DNA of 57,431 bases from Candidatus Azophilus lithoversatilis (GCA_028278675.1 JAQAJJ010000022.1:1-57431); one strand, 5' to 3'. Positions 8,842-17,037 are shown, counted from the first letter of the stretch. The notes: generated from the letters alone by a model not told the origin. Numbers and translations are program-made.

Positions 8842-8976
8842 GACCTGATTGCCCAAAGCCGCGCACGCCCCCGAACCGCAGTCGAAGCCAAACCCAACAT
8901 CCATCGGCGATCAGCGCCTTTGACAATCCGGCGTTTCCGGTAACATGGCCGATCCCAGCCGAAGTTGAGATTCCCC

Positions 8977-9882
8977 ATGCCAGACCGCCTTCCCGCCGTC
9001 AGCCTCGCCGCGGTGCCCGGACGCCGCTTGAAGACCCTTGAAATCGCTGAGGAAATTGAGGGCCGGGGCTTTCCCGGCATCTATGGCCCGAGCCTCGGCG
9101 ACAATCTGTCGCTGTGCCTGGCCATCGCCCTGCGCACCAGCCGCATCGAATTCGGCACCAGCATCACGCCCATCTACAGCCGTCACGTCAACGAGTACGC
9201 GGCTGCCGCATCATTCATCCACGAAGCATCCGGCGGCCGCTTCCGCTTCGGCATCGGCGTCAGCCACGAACCGGCCCTCAAGCGCTTGGGTTTGAGCGGC
9301 GGCAAGCCCTTGAGCGACATCCGCGAGTTCGTCGCGGACCTGCGCGCCGTGCCCCGGGCCGGGGAGCTGCCGCCCCTAGTGCTCGCCACCCTGCGCGGCC
9401 GGATGATCCGCTTGGCCGAGGAAATCGCCCACGGCATGGTGTTCGCCAACGGCGCCCGCAGCCACATGGCGGCATCGCTGGCCAATCTGAGCGACGCGGC
9501 GAGGCAAGGCGAGCGCTTCTTCATCGGCAACATGATCCCCACCTGCATCAGCGACGACGAGGATGCCGCCAAGGCCGTGAACCGTCGCACCCTGACCAGC
9601 TACGCCTTCCTGCCGAACTACCGGAACTACTGGAAGGAGGCGGGCTACGTCGAGGAAATGGAGGGCGTGGAGGCGGCCATGGAAGCCGGCGACACCGCCC
9701 AGGCAGCGGCCTGCCTGTCGGACCGCTGGCTGGCCGACACCACCCTGTTCGGCAGCGCCGCCAAGGTGCGGGAGGGCATAGAGGCTTGGTTCGACGCGGG
9801 CATCAAGACGCCCATCATCGTCCCCTCATCAGCCGCTGGAGGGCAGATGCAGGCCTTGGAGGAGTTCTTCTCCATCTGGTAG
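8977..9882 (+). CDS. LLM-class (F420/flavin-dependent) oxidoreductase
   Basis: 301 residues from ATG 8977 (a TTG at 8965 would add four). A luciferase-like TIM barrel: ALRTSRIEFGTSITPIYSRHVNEYAAAASFIHEASGGRFRFGIGVSHEP is the classical strand-helix core of F420-dependent LLM oxidoreductases, and LFGSAAKVREGIEAWFDAGI is the usual C-terminal phosphate/ring region. The cofactor could be F420 or FMN; sequence alone does not settle it. The substrate is unknown. It lies downstream of a Ddn-like protein, which supports a shared cofactor. Confidence 0.8.
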   Translation: MPDRLPAVSLAAVPGRRLKTLEIAEEIEGRGFPGIYGPSLGDNLSLCLAIALRTSRIEFGTSITPIYSRHVNEYAAAASFIHEASGGRFRFGIGVSHEPALKRLGLSGGKPLSDIREFVADLRAVPRAGELPPLVLATLRGRMIRLAEEIAHGMVFANGARSHMAASLANLSDAARQGERFFIGNMIPTCISDDEDAAKAVNRRTLTSYAFLPNYRNYWKEAGYVEEMEGVEAAMEAGDTAQAAACLSDRWLADTTLFGSAAKVREGIEAWFDAGIKTPIIVPSSAAGGQMQALEEFFSIW

Positions 9883-9902
9883 CCGAGCGGCAGAACACTA
9901 CG

Positions 9903-10418
9903 ATGCGGCTTTGGTTGATCCGGCATGCCAAGTCCTCCTGGAGCAGCCCCACCGGGAGCGACTTTGAGCGCCCGCTAAATCAGCGCGGCACCAAGGATGG
10001 CCCACGAATGCGCGAGTGGCTCGCCCGCCACCCCCATGCGGCACAGTGGATCTGGACCAGCGACGCCGCCAGGGCCGCGGCCACCGCAGCGTTCGTGGCC
10101 GAGGCGTTCCCTGAAGCGACGCTGAAGGCGGACCATCGTCTCTATGGCGCGGCCTCGGCCACGCTGGTCGGGGTGGTTCAGAACACGCCCCCGGCCGTCG
10201 AAACCGCCGTCATCGTCGCCCACAACCCCGGCATCACCGAGACCGTCAACCTACTGGTTGGGACGGTGGCAATCGACAACATGCCCACCTTCGGCGCCGC
10301 GCTGCTGCAGTGGCCGGGCGGCGCCGACGCGCTGCCGCTCGGCGGTGCCCGGTTGGAGGTGCTGATAAGCCCGAAGCGGCTGCCCCCAACCACAACGGAG
10401 AAAGGCCAATGTCCCTAA
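9903..10418 (+). CDS. sixA: SixA-like phosphohistidine phosphatase
   Basis: 171 residues of the histidine phosphatase superfamily. MRLWLIRHAKSSW gives the RHG-type motif (R7, H8) and VIVAHNPGITE the second catalytic His. SixA dephosphorylates phosphohistidine in signalling or PTS proteins. ATG 9903 follows the LLM gene by 20 bp; an open frame much further upstream in the same phase is only a shadow of that gene. Its end overlaps the next start by 10 bp. Confidence 0.85.
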   Translation: MRLWLIRHAKSSWSSPTGSDFERPLNQRGTKDGPRMREWLARHPHAAQWIWTSDAARAAATAAFVAEAFPEATLKADHRLYGAASATLVGVVQNTPPAVETAVIVAHNPGITETVNLLVGTVAIDNMPTFGAALLQWPGGADALPLGGARLEVLISPKRLPPTTTEKGQCP

Positions 10419-10828
10419 GCACTTATCTCACCTTCGACGGCAACTGCCGCGAGGCTTTCGAATTCTACCGATCCGTGTTCGGCGGCGAGTACCAAACGCT
10501 TTCGACCTTCGGTGAGGGACCGGACGATATGCAAGTGCCCGATGCGGAAAGGGACAAGATCATGCACGTCTCACTGTCGGTGGGCGACGGGGTTCTGATG
10601 GGCAGCGATCGTGGTCCCTGGGGGCCACCACTGGTCGCGGGCAACAACTTCTCCCTCTCCATCGAGTCCGAGACTCGCACCGCCAGCGACGCGCTGTTTG
10701 CGAAGCTGTCGGCCGGCGGCAGCGCGACCATGCCGATGGCCGACGCCTTCTGGGGCGCCTACTTCGGCAGGTGCACCGACCGGTTCGGCATCAACTGGAT
10801 GGTGGCATGCGACCCGACCCCGGAGTGA
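10409..10828 (+). CDS. VOC-family protein, PhnB/3-demethylubiquinone methyltransferase-like
   Basis: 139 residues. STYLTFDGNCREAFEFYRSVFGGE is the typical opening of the PhnB-like branch of the glyoxalase/VOC fold, and AYFGRCTDRFGINWMVACDP its typical close. Despite database names, members are rarely methyltransferases; the activity is unknown. It is preceded by GGAGAAAGG and overlaps the sixA gene by 10 bp. Confidence 0.85.
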   Translation: MSLSTYLTFDGNCREAFEFYRSVFGGEYQTLSTFGEGPDDMQVPDAERDKIMHVSLSVGDGVLMGSDRGPWGPPLVAGNNFSLSIESETRTASDALFAKLSAGGSATMPMADAFWGAYFGRCTDRFGINWMVACDPTPE

Positions 10829-10922
10829 CCCCAGGCGGCATTCACCCTCACATGCACTGGACTAACCGCGTTCCAGCGCGTATATCTGTGCGCCGGAAAA
10901 GGAAACCCCGGAGTGCTGTTCG

Positions 10923-11111
10923 ATGCAATTCTTGTCTTTCCTGGCGCTGCTTGGCATCGCCTACCTCCTATGGCGGCTCACCGACCAGATTCCCGACCTC
11001 ATTTTTCGCTTGAGCGAGGTTCAACGGGACACGGCGGAACTCCTGCGAATCGCCAAGACCCAAGCCGAGGCCGATGAGCCGGACGCCGCCCCCAGCGAGG
11101 CTCAAGACTGA
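10923..11111 (+). CDS. Small single-pass membrane protein
   Basis: 62 residues: an N-terminal membrane helix (about 3-17, FLSFLALLGIAYLLW), then an amphipathic helix with heptad-like spacing (LIFRLSEVQRDTAELLRIAKTQ) and an acidic tail. GGAG lies 9 bp before the ATG. It ends 8 bp before the next membrane protein gene, whose helices are of similar character, so they may work together. No family recognised. Confidence 0.6.
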   Translation: MQFLSFLALLGIAYLLWRLTDQIPDLIFRLSEVQRDTAELLRIAKTQAEADEPDAAPSEAQD

Positions 11112-11119
11112 CCGATGCC

Positions 11120-11923
11120 ATGACCACGCCGTCGGCTGCTCAGCGGTTCGACTGGCGCATCTGGCTGGGCCTCGCCCTTACCTTGGCGTGGCTGGCCCTC
11201 GGCGCCGCCTATGTGTCCGCCCGCATCGGTTGGGGCCAAGTGGGTTCCCTGGACGCGGCCACATTGGGCAACTTCCTGGAAGGGGCGTTCGCGCCGCTGG
11301 CCTTTCTGTGGCTGGTAATTGGCTACTTTCTGCAGCAGCAGGAACTAGAGCGGAACACCGAGGCCCTGCGCACCCAAGCCGCGGAGATTCAGCGCACTGC
11401 CGACCAAGCCATCATCCAGTCCGAACAGATGGCGACCGCGGAACAGCACACCCGGCAACAGGTGCACATGCAGCTTGCGGAGTCGGTGCGCCAGCAGCTC
11501 GGCTCCATCGCCGGCTTGCTGTACCTGTCCAGCCAAGGCGCGACCGGCGACGGTGTGGTGAGCCAATCCGAGATGGGCAAGCTGTTCAGCACCATGTCGG
11601 CGCAAGACCCTGAGATATTCTCCTGGCGGCTGGTGGAAACCCACTTTCAACTCGAGTCGCCCGGGCGCCAGTTCGACCTGTTCTACGGCACCCAGGTTCG
11701 AGCCCGCCACACCAATCACTTCATTGTGGTCTTTGAACGGCTGCTGAAGCGAAGCGCGGAAGTGGATCCGGCAGGCCTGCTCGCCGATGCGCTAACCGTC
11801 AGCGGGCATGGGCTAGTGCACCAGATCATGAAGACCCAACAAGCCAAAGCGCCACGGGAGCTCGCCGACGCGGACAAGACCGGGGTGCACATCCAACTCA
11901 TCAATCCAGGAGACAAGACATGA
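11120..11923 (+). CDS. Membrane protein with two TM helices and a coiled coil
   Basis: 267 residues. Two membrane segments near residues 15-35 and 55-75 are followed by a long Gln/Glu-rich coiled coil (QQQELERNTEALRTQAAEIQRTADQ) and then a soluble domain of about 160 residues that I do not recognise. The stop overlaps the ATG of the MBL gene by 4 bp. The layout (TM, coil, cytoplasmic domain) suggests a scaffold or sensor, but this is only a guess. Confidence 0.65.
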   Translation: MTTPSAAQRFDWRIWLGLALTLAWLALGAAYVSARIGWGQVGSLDAATLGNFLEGAFAPLAFLWLVIGYFLQQQELERNTEALRTQAAEIQRTADQAIIQSEQMATAEQHTRQQVHMQLAESVRQQLGSIAGLLYLSSQGATGDGVVSQSEMGKLFSTMSAQDPEIFSWRLVETHFQLESPGRQFDLFYGTQVRARHTNHFIVVFERLLKRSAEVDPAGLLADALTVSGHGLVHQIMKTQQAKAPRELADADKTGVHIQLINPGDKT

Positions 11924-12813
11924 CCCGTTCAAACTCGGCCGGGCGGCGGCTCGTCCATGCCGCACTGCTGGCAACGTTCGCCGCAACCAGCCCGCTGCTG
12001 GCAGCCGACGACCGCTTCAGCGGTGTTGAAGTACAGGCCGTTCACGTCAGCGGCCCGGTGCACATGTTGACTGGCGCCGGCGGCAACATCGCGGTCTCCG
12101 TCGGCGACGACGGGGTGCTCATGGTGGATGACCAGTTTCTGCCCTTGGCGGAACGCATCCAAGAGGCCATCGACGAACTTGGTGGCGAACGCCCCAAATT
12201 CCTGCTCAACACCCACTACCACGGCGATCATGTGGGCGGCAATCCGCACTTCGGCCAAGCCGCCACCATCATCGCCCACCACAATGTGCGCAGCCGCTTG
12301 GCCGGCAATGCGGACCTGCCCTCCGTCGCCCTGCCGGTAGTGACCTTTGCCGATGGCTTGAGCCTGCACTTCAACGGCGATGAGATCGCGCTCTTGCACC
12401 TGCCTGCCGGCCACACGGACGGCGACAGCGCGGTCTGGTTCAAGTCGGCCAATGTGCTGCACCTGGGCGATCAACTGTTCAGCGGCCGCTTCCCCTACAT
12501 CGACCTGGATGCCGGCGGCACCGTCCAAGGCTACGCCGCCAATCTGGCGGCAGTTCTCGAGCAGGCGCCAAGCGACGTGCGAATCATTCCCGGCCACGGC
12601 CCCCTGGGCAGCTTGGAAGCGGTTCGCGAAGCCCTCTCCGTCATTCGGGCCACGCGAGCCAAGGTGGCGCAGGCCATCGCCGACGGCACTGGAATCGAGG
12701 CGATCATCCAGACGGGGCTGGGTTCCGAATACGCCGATTGGGGCAGCGGCTTCATCAACGAAGAGCGCTGGATCCGCATTCTCGCCCGGGATATCGAAGC
12801 GGCAGGCCGTTGA
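11920..12813 (+). CDS. Secreted metallo-beta-lactamase-fold hydrolase
   Basis: 297 residues with a signal peptide (about 1-28). NTHYHGDHVGG at residues 97-107 is the zinc-binding HxHxDH motif (H99, H101, D103, H104); AGHTDGDSAVWF, HLGDQLFSG and IPGHGPLGS supply the other ligands. This pattern fits periplasmic MBL-fold hydrolases (quinoprotein relay/subclass B3-like), substrate unknown. It starts in a 4-bp overlap with the upstream membrane gene and ends in a 4-bp overlap with the next gene. Confidence 0.85.
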   Translation: MTRSNSAGRRLVHAALLATFAATSPLLAADDRFSGVEVQAVHVSGPVHMLTGAGGNIAVSVGDDGVLMVDDQFLPLAERIQEAIDELGGERPKFLLNTHYHGDHVGGNPHFGQAATIIAHHNVRSRLAGNADLPSVALPVVTFADGLSLHFNGDEIALLHLPAGHTDGDSAVWFKSANVLHLGDQLFSGRFPYIDLDAGGTVQGYAANLAAVLEQAPSDVRIIPGHGPLGSLEAVREALSVIRATRAKVAQAIADGTGIEAIIQTGLGSEYADWGSGFINEERWIRILARDIEAAGR

Positions 12814-13469
12814 ATCCCCTCGCGCGGTTCCACGAGGATCGGGCACGGGCGAGGGCCGAGCGCGATCCCTGCGCCGAACTCTGCGCCTTGGCCACGGTCA
12901 ACGCTGAGGGGGCACCGGAGGTTCGCACCTTGGTGCTGCGCGACATCGAGGATCCCTCCGCGCCGGGCGGAGAGCCGCACATCGCCGTCTTCATCAACGA
13001 CAGCAGCCCGAAATGGGCCACCATGGGGCGCGTGTCGGCGCTGGCCTACTTCCCCGCCCTGAAAGTCCAGTACCGCCTGTCCTGCGCCACCACGCCAGTC
13101 GCCGAACCGCTGGTCCACAGCCGTTGGCAGGATCGGCCCGAAGCGCCGAAGAAAATGGATTGGTACTACGCCCGGCGCCCGCAAAGCTCGACCATTCCCA
13201 GCCGGCACCAACTCATCGAGGAAGTGAGCAGCCTAGCCCTGCCCGAGCCGTTGGCCGCGCCGCAATCCGCACGCGGACTGTATCTGGTTCCATTTGCGAT
13301 CGAACGGCTGGATCTCAACCAACCGGACGGCATCCATGATCGCCGGCGCTGGCGCCGGCGCGAGCCAAGCTCCTCCGGGCGCGGCGAGCGAACGAAATCT
13401 GTTGTGGCCGCAACCACCTCCGAAGGCGCATCGGAAAGCAGCTGGAAGGAAGCCGTTCTAGTGCCCTGA
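12810..13469 (+). CDS. PNPOx-family flavoprotein (Alr4036-like)
   Basis: 219 residues from TTG 12810, which overlaps the upstream stop by 4 bp (TTGA) and places the start right before NPLARFHED; an open frame 24 codons further upstream lies wholly inside the MBL gene. RTLVLRDIED, SPKWATMGR and KVQYRLSC are FMN-binding strands of the pyridoxamine 5'-phosphate oxidase fold. The SPKW motif is that of Alr4036-type proteins rather than PdxH itself, so true PNP oxidase activity is not assured. The basic, Ser-rich tail after residue 180 is unusual. Confidence 0.7.
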   Translation: MNPLARFHEDRARARAERDPCAELCALATVNAEGAPEVRTLVLRDIEDPSAPGGEPHIAVFINDSSPKWATMGRVSALAYFPALKVQYRLSCATTPVAEPLVHSRWQDRPEAPKKMDWYYARRPQSSTIPSRHQLIEEVSSLALPEPLAAPQSARGLYLVPFAIERLDLNQPDGIHDRRRWRRREPSSSGRGERTKSVVAATTSEGASESSWKEAVLVP

Positions 13470-13518
13470 CGCAGGAAACGGGATGCGATCAAATTAACAG
13501 TCTGTTAGGGATTTGCAT

Positions 13519-13552
13519 AAATTTAGTCCTGACGCTAAACAAACCTAAATTT
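13519..13552. promoter_or_regulatory. Inverted repeat upstream of mtaD, possible operator
   Basis: AAATTTAG (13519-13526) and CTAAATTT (13545-13552) form an 8-bp inverted repeat with an 18-bp gap in an AT-rich patch, just upstream of the mtaD -10 element. It may be a regulator site or only a loose hairpin. Confidence 0.35.
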
Positions 13553-13583
13553 CCCCCACCAACCGCGTTGCCAGCCGCACGGG

Positions 13584-13589
13584 TATAAT
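13584..13589 (+). promoter_or_regulatory. Consensus -10 element of mtaD, probably leaderless mRNA
   Basis: A perfect TATAAT ends 6 bp before the mtaD ATG (13596). Transcription should therefore start at or next to the A of the start codon, giving a leaderless message. No convincing -35 element is visible at 17 bp. Confidence 0.6.
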
Positions 13590-13595
13590 CGCCCA

Positions 13596-14903
13596 ATGAT
13601 CCCCTGCGACCTGATGATCCGCAGCCGTTGGTGCCTGCCCATCGCTCCCGACCCCAAGCCCATCGAACGGGGCGCGGTCGCCGTTGAAGGCGGACGCATC
13701 CTAGCCATCGGGCCAGCGGCTGACCTCGATGCCCGCTACCTACCGACGGCCGCCTTCGATTTGAGCAACCACGCCGTGCTGCCGGGGCTGGTCAACGCCC
13801 ACTGCCACGCCGCCATGAGTCTGCTGCGCGGCGCCGCCGAGGATCTGGCGCTTGACGCCTGGCTGAACGATGCCATCTGGCCCCTCGAGGGACGGGTGGT
13901 TTCAGCGGCGTTCGTGCGCGCGGGCACCGACCTCGCCATCGCCGAAATGCTCCGCAGCGGCATCACCTGCTTCGCCGACATGTACTTCTTTCCGGAAGAG
14001 GCGGCCCCCCGGGTCTCCGCGGCCGGTCTGCGCGCCCAGATCGCCTTTCCGATCATCGACTTTCCCAACCCTTGGAGCAGCGGGGCGACGGAGGGCTTCC
14101 ACAAGGGTCTCGAACTGAACGACGCCTACCGGGACGACCCGCGAATCGGCATTGCCTTTGGCCCGCATTCGGCCTACAGCGTCGAAGAGGCCAATCTGCA
14201 AAAGACGCTGATGTACGCCGAGGAGGTCGGCCGCCCAATTCAGATCCACCTGCATGAGACCGCAGAGGAAGTCGCGGCGGCGGTGGCGCGAAACGGCCAC
14301 TCCTGGGTTGCCCAACTCGCCGCGACCGGTTTGCTCAATCCCGCGCTGCAGGCGGTCCACATGACGCAGTTGAGCGATGCCGACATCGAACTGGTCGCCG
14401 AGCATGGCGTCCAAGTGGTGCATTGCCCCACATCCAACCTAAAGCTGGCCAGTGGCATCTGTCCCGTGGGACGCTTGGCCGCGAACGGCGTCAACGTCGC
14501 GCTCGGCACCGACGGCGCCGCCTCGAACAATGCCCTGGACCTCTTTGCCGAAGCCCGCTTGGCAGCACTGCTTGCCAAGCATCTCGGCGGTGCAGCCGAA
14601 GGCCGGGTCGAAGATGCGTTGCGAATGGCCACCTTGAACGGCGCCGCCGCGCTCGGCCTCGCCGACGAGATCGGCTCCTTGGAGGCCGGCAAGCAGGCAG
14701 ACCTGATCGCCGTGGACCTCAGTGGGCCAGCCCTGTCACCCGTTCGCGACCCGGCCGCCGCGCTGGTTCACGGCCCCGCCGCAGCAGCGGTGAGCCACGT
14801 CTGGGTGGCCGGGCGGTGCCTCTACGAGGAGGGCGACTACAAGACCCTCGATCTCGTCGGCTTGCGCCGCCGCGTCGAGCTGGCCATGGAGGGCTGCGGG
14901 TGA
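13596..14903 (+). CDS. mtaD: 5'-methylthioadenosine/S-adenosylhomocysteine deaminase
   Basis: 435 residues, TRZ/ATZ amidohydrolase. LPGLVNAHCHAAMSLLRG holds the HxH metal motif; QIHLHETAEE, QAVHMTQLSD and LGTDGAASNNALDLF supply the other metal ligands and the catalytic residues. It deaminates 5'-methylthioadenosine and S-adenosylhomocysteine to inosyl products. The placement directly before ubiG, whose methyl transfer produces S-adenosylhomocysteine, makes sense and is common in Gammaproteobacteria. Its TGA overlaps the ubiG GTG. No Shine-Dalgarno sequence is seen, consistent with leaderless translation. Confidence 0.9.
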   Translation: MIPCDLMIRSRWCLPIAPDPKPIERGAVAVEGGRILAIGPAADLDARYLPTAAFDLSNHAVLPGLVNAHCHAAMSLLRGAAEDLALDAWLNDAIWPLEGRVVSAAFVRAGTDLAIAEMLRSGITCFADMYFFPEEAAPRVSAAGLRAQIAFPIIDFPNPWSSGATEGFHKGLELNDAYRDDPRIGIAFGPHSAYSVEEANLQKTLMYAEEVGRPIQIHLHETAEEVAAAVARNGHSWVAQLAATGLLNPALQAVHMTQLSDADIELVAEHGVQVVHCPTSNLKLASGICPVGRLAANGVNVALGTDGAASNNALDLFAEARLAALLAKHLGGAAEGRVEDALRMATLNGAAALGLADEIGSLEAGKQADLIAVDLSGPALSPVRDPAAALVHGPAAAAVSHVWVAGRCLYEEGDYKTLDLVGLRRRVELAMEGCG

Positions 14904-15601
14904 GCGCGGACAACATCGACCCCGCCGAAATTCGCAAGTTCGAGGCTTTGGCCAATCGATGGTGGGATCCGGAGGGCGACTTCAAGACGCTGCACGACAT
15001 CAATCCCGTGCGCTTCGAGTACATCGCCGAGCATGCGGATTTCCAGGCCGGCCCGGTGCTGGACGTCGGCTGCGGCGGCGGCATTCTGGTCGAATCGCTA
15101 GCCGCGACCGGTGCCGACGTGACGGGCATCGACATGGCCGAGAAACCCCTTGCGGTGGCCCGCCTGCATGCCTTGGAAAGCGGCTCGAGGGCATCCTATG
15201 CCGCCACCACCGCCGAGGCGCTGGCCGCTGAGCGGCCCGGCGCGTTCACCACCGTCACCTGCCTCGAAATGCTGGAGCACGTCCCGGACTACGCCAGCAC
15301 CGTCCAAGCCTGCGCGGACTTGGCGGCAGCCGGCGGCGCGCTGTTCCTGTCCACCATCAACCGCCACCCCAAGGCTTATCTGCTGGCCATTCTCGGCGCC
15401 GAGTACCTGCTCAACATCCTGCCCCAAGGCACCCACGACTACGAACGCTTCATCCGCCCCTCGGAGCTGGCCCGGGCCGTGCGCGGCGCCGGGCTGCGCG
15501 TGGAGGAAATCATCGGCCTGCGCTACAACCCCTTCTCGCGCGTCGCCAAGCTGTCTTCGGACGTCGACGTCAACTACCTGCTGCGGGCGACCAAGCCCTA
15601 A
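14900..15601 (+). CDS. ubiG: Ubiquinone biosynthesis O-methyltransferase UbiG
   Basis: 233 residues from GTG 14900 in a GTGA overlap with mtaD. The start MSADNIDPAEIRKFEALANRWWDP is the characteristic UbiG N-terminus; LDVGCGGGILVESLA is the SAM-binding motif I, followed by GIDMAEKPL and TCLEMLEHVPD. It catalyses both O-methylations of ubiquinone synthesis. The partner phosphatase gene gph, often found next, is absent here; yciK follows directly. Confidence 0.93.
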   Translation: MSADNIDPAEIRKFEALANRWWDPEGDFKTLHDINPVRFEYIAEHADFQAGPVLDVGCGGGILVESLAATGADVTGIDMAEKPLAVARLHALESGSRASYAATTAEALAAERPGAFTTVTCLEMLEHVPDYASTVQACADLAAAGGALFLSTINRHPKAYLLAILGAEYLLNILPQGTHDYERFIRPSELARAVRGAGLRVEEIIGLRYNPFSRVAKLSSDVDVNYLLRATKP

Positions 15602-15609
15602 TTTATCGC

Positions 15610-16422
15610 ATGCCCGCTGCCTATCCGGAGCTCGACGACGCAAGAGCCAAATGGCGGCACCAGCCAAGCCCCGGCTGCCTCTCCGGAAAGGCCATCCTGG
15701 TCACTGGCGCGGGCGACGGCATCGGTCGGGCGCTGGCCAAGACCGCGGCGCTGTATGGCGCCGACCTGATTCTGCTCGGCAGGACAAGGGGCAAGCTGGA
15801 GGCGGTGTTCGACTGGATCGGCGAGCACACCCCCACCCGGCCAGTGATCGTGCCCTGCGACCTCAGCGGCCTCGATCCGAGCAGCGCCGAGTCGTTGGCA
15901 TCCCAAGCGGGTGCCGAATACGGACGCTTGGACGGTCTGGTCCACAACGCCTCCCTGCTCGGCGCCAAGACCCCGCTGGCGCACTATCCCATGAACCAGT
16001 GGGAGGACGTGATGCGGGTCAACCTGTCCGCCGCCGCTGCGCTTACCCAAGCGCTGATGCCGCTGATGCTTGAGACCGCCGCAACCCAAGGACGGCAGGG
16101 GTCCATCCTGTTCACCTCCTCATCGGTGGGCCGCAAGGGCCGCGCCTACTGGGGCGCCTACGCCGTTTCCAAGTTCGCGGTGGAGGGCCTGATGCAAGTG
16201 CTGGCCGACGAATGCGCCACCCAGGGCGCTCTGCGCGTCAACAGCCTCAATCCCGGCGGCACCCGCACCGCCATGCGCCGCCAAGCCTATCCAGCGGAAA
16301 ACCCAGTCGATGTGCCGCCGCCAGAGGCTCGCTTGGACCTCTACATCCATCTGCTGAGCGACGCCGCCGACGGCATGACCGGACAAGCCTTCGACGCTCG
16401 AACTTGGCCGGGCGCGCCCTGA
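15610..16422 (+). CDS. yciK: YciK-family short-chain dehydrogenase
   Basis: 270 residues. ILVTGAGDGIGRALAKTAA is the Rossmann nucleotide-binding motif (TGxxxGIG), NAS (LVHNASLLG) the structural motif, and TSSSVGRKGRAYWGAYAVSKFAVEG gives the catalytic Ser and YxxxK. The N-terminal segment before the Rossmann fold and the position behind ubiG match YciK, whose physiological substrate is still unclear. The start at 15610 is 8 bp behind the ubiG stop. Confidence 0.88.
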   Translation: MPAAYPELDDARAKWRHQPSPGCLSGKAILVTGAGDGIGRALAKTAALYGADLILLGRTRGKLEAVFDWIGEHTPTRPVIVPCDLSGLDPSSAESLASQAGAEYGRLDGLVHNASLLGAKTPLAHYPMNQWEDVMRVNLSAAAALTQALMPLMLETAATQGRQGSILFTSSSVGRKGRAYWGAYAVSKFAVEGLMQVLADECATQGALRVNSLNPGGTRTAMRRQAYPAENPVDVPPPEARLDLYIHLLSDAADGMTGQAFDARTWPGAP

Positions 16423-16495
16423 AGGGCAAGTCCAGCCAAAGTCGAATTCCGAAATCCCGGTGGTATTATTTCCGGAGCAGCTTTTTTGGCAGAGC

Positions 16496-16503
16496 AAGGA
16501 GGA
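16496..16503 (+). promoter_or_regulatory. Strong ribosome binding site of the UGSC selenoprotein
   Basis: AAGGAGGA lies 6 bp before ATG 16510, one of the best Shine-Dalgarno matches in the window, and fixes the start. A -10-like TATTAT at 16464-16469 upstream suggests that this operon has its own promoter. Confidence 0.7.
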
Positions 16504-16509
16504 CCTGAA

Positions 16510-17037
16510 ATGGTCGACTTCCACGACCCACGCGCTCGGGTGGGCGTCAAGCGGGAGCCCTATGGGCTGGCCGTTGACCTCAAGCGCATGAACGATCCCT
16601 GCGTGGCCTTTCTGGCCAACGGCTTCCCGGATTCGGAACGGTTCCTTGAGAAAATCGCCGAGGCCATGACACGGTTGATGCCGCAACTCAACGTGCGCAT
16701 GTTCAACAAGGGCGATGCGTCCTCGCCCGCCCCGGAGTCCATGCTGGATGAAATCCGCGACGGCTGCCACGCCGCAGTCGCCGCCTACGGGCACTGAGGC
16801 AGTTGCACCACCGGCACCGTGCGTGACGGCATTGCAATAGCCCGGCTGGGGGTTCCGTCGGTGGCGTTGGTCACCGACGAGTTCTGGCCTCAAGGCGACT
16901 TCGTGGCCGAGTCCCTCGGCATGCCGGACGCACCGAGATTGCGCCTGCCGCATCCCGTGGCTGGCACTGGCGAGGCCAGTCTCGAACGCATCGCTGACGC
17001 CATCGCGCCAACCATCATCGAGGCATTCGTCCATTGA
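16510..17037 (+). CDS. UGSC-family selenoprotein; in-frame UGA read as selenocysteine
   Basis: 175 residues if TGA 16795-16797 is translated as selenocysteine (residue 96). The two open halves are in the same frame and join as AAYGH-U-GSC-TTGTVRDG, so the codons after TGA are Gly-Ser-Cys, exactly the U-G-S-C motif that names the UGSC (seleno)protein family. The downstream half (GIAIARLGVPSVALVTDEFW) keeps coding character to the stop at 17037. U96 and C99 form a U-x-x-C redox pair, as in thioredoxin-like CxxC sites. The start is fixed by AAGGAGGA 6 bp before ATG. A SECIS hairpin follows the UGA. The stop overlaps the TTG start of the next gene, so both are coupled. Function is unknown; a thiol/selenol redox role is inferred. 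Confidence 0.88.
16798..16842 (+). promoter_or_regulatory. Bacterial SECIS element after the UGA codon
   Basis: Directly after UGA the RNA can fold as GGC/GCC (16798-16800 with 16840-16842), a 2x2 internal loop, TTGCA/TGCAA (16803-16807 with 16833-16837), then CCG/CGG (16811-16813 with 16827-16829), a 1x1 mismatch and CAC/GTG (16815-16817 with 16823-16825), closing a 5-base loop CGTGC (16818-16822). A G in the first two loop positions, about 21 bases after the UGA, is what SelB-recognised bacterial SECIS hairpins show. The folding was done by eye. Confidence 0.7.

Noticed and set aside
12738-12809. Upstream extension of the PNPOx-like gene
   Set aside because: It lies wholly within the MBL gene and lacks family likeness; TTG 12810 forms the usual 4-bp overlap.
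16795-16797. TGA as an ordinary stop, making two short hypothetical genes or a pseudogene
   Set aside because: The U-G-S-C codons, the SECIS-like hairpin, the continued coding in the same frame and the coupling to the next gene fit Sec decoding much better.
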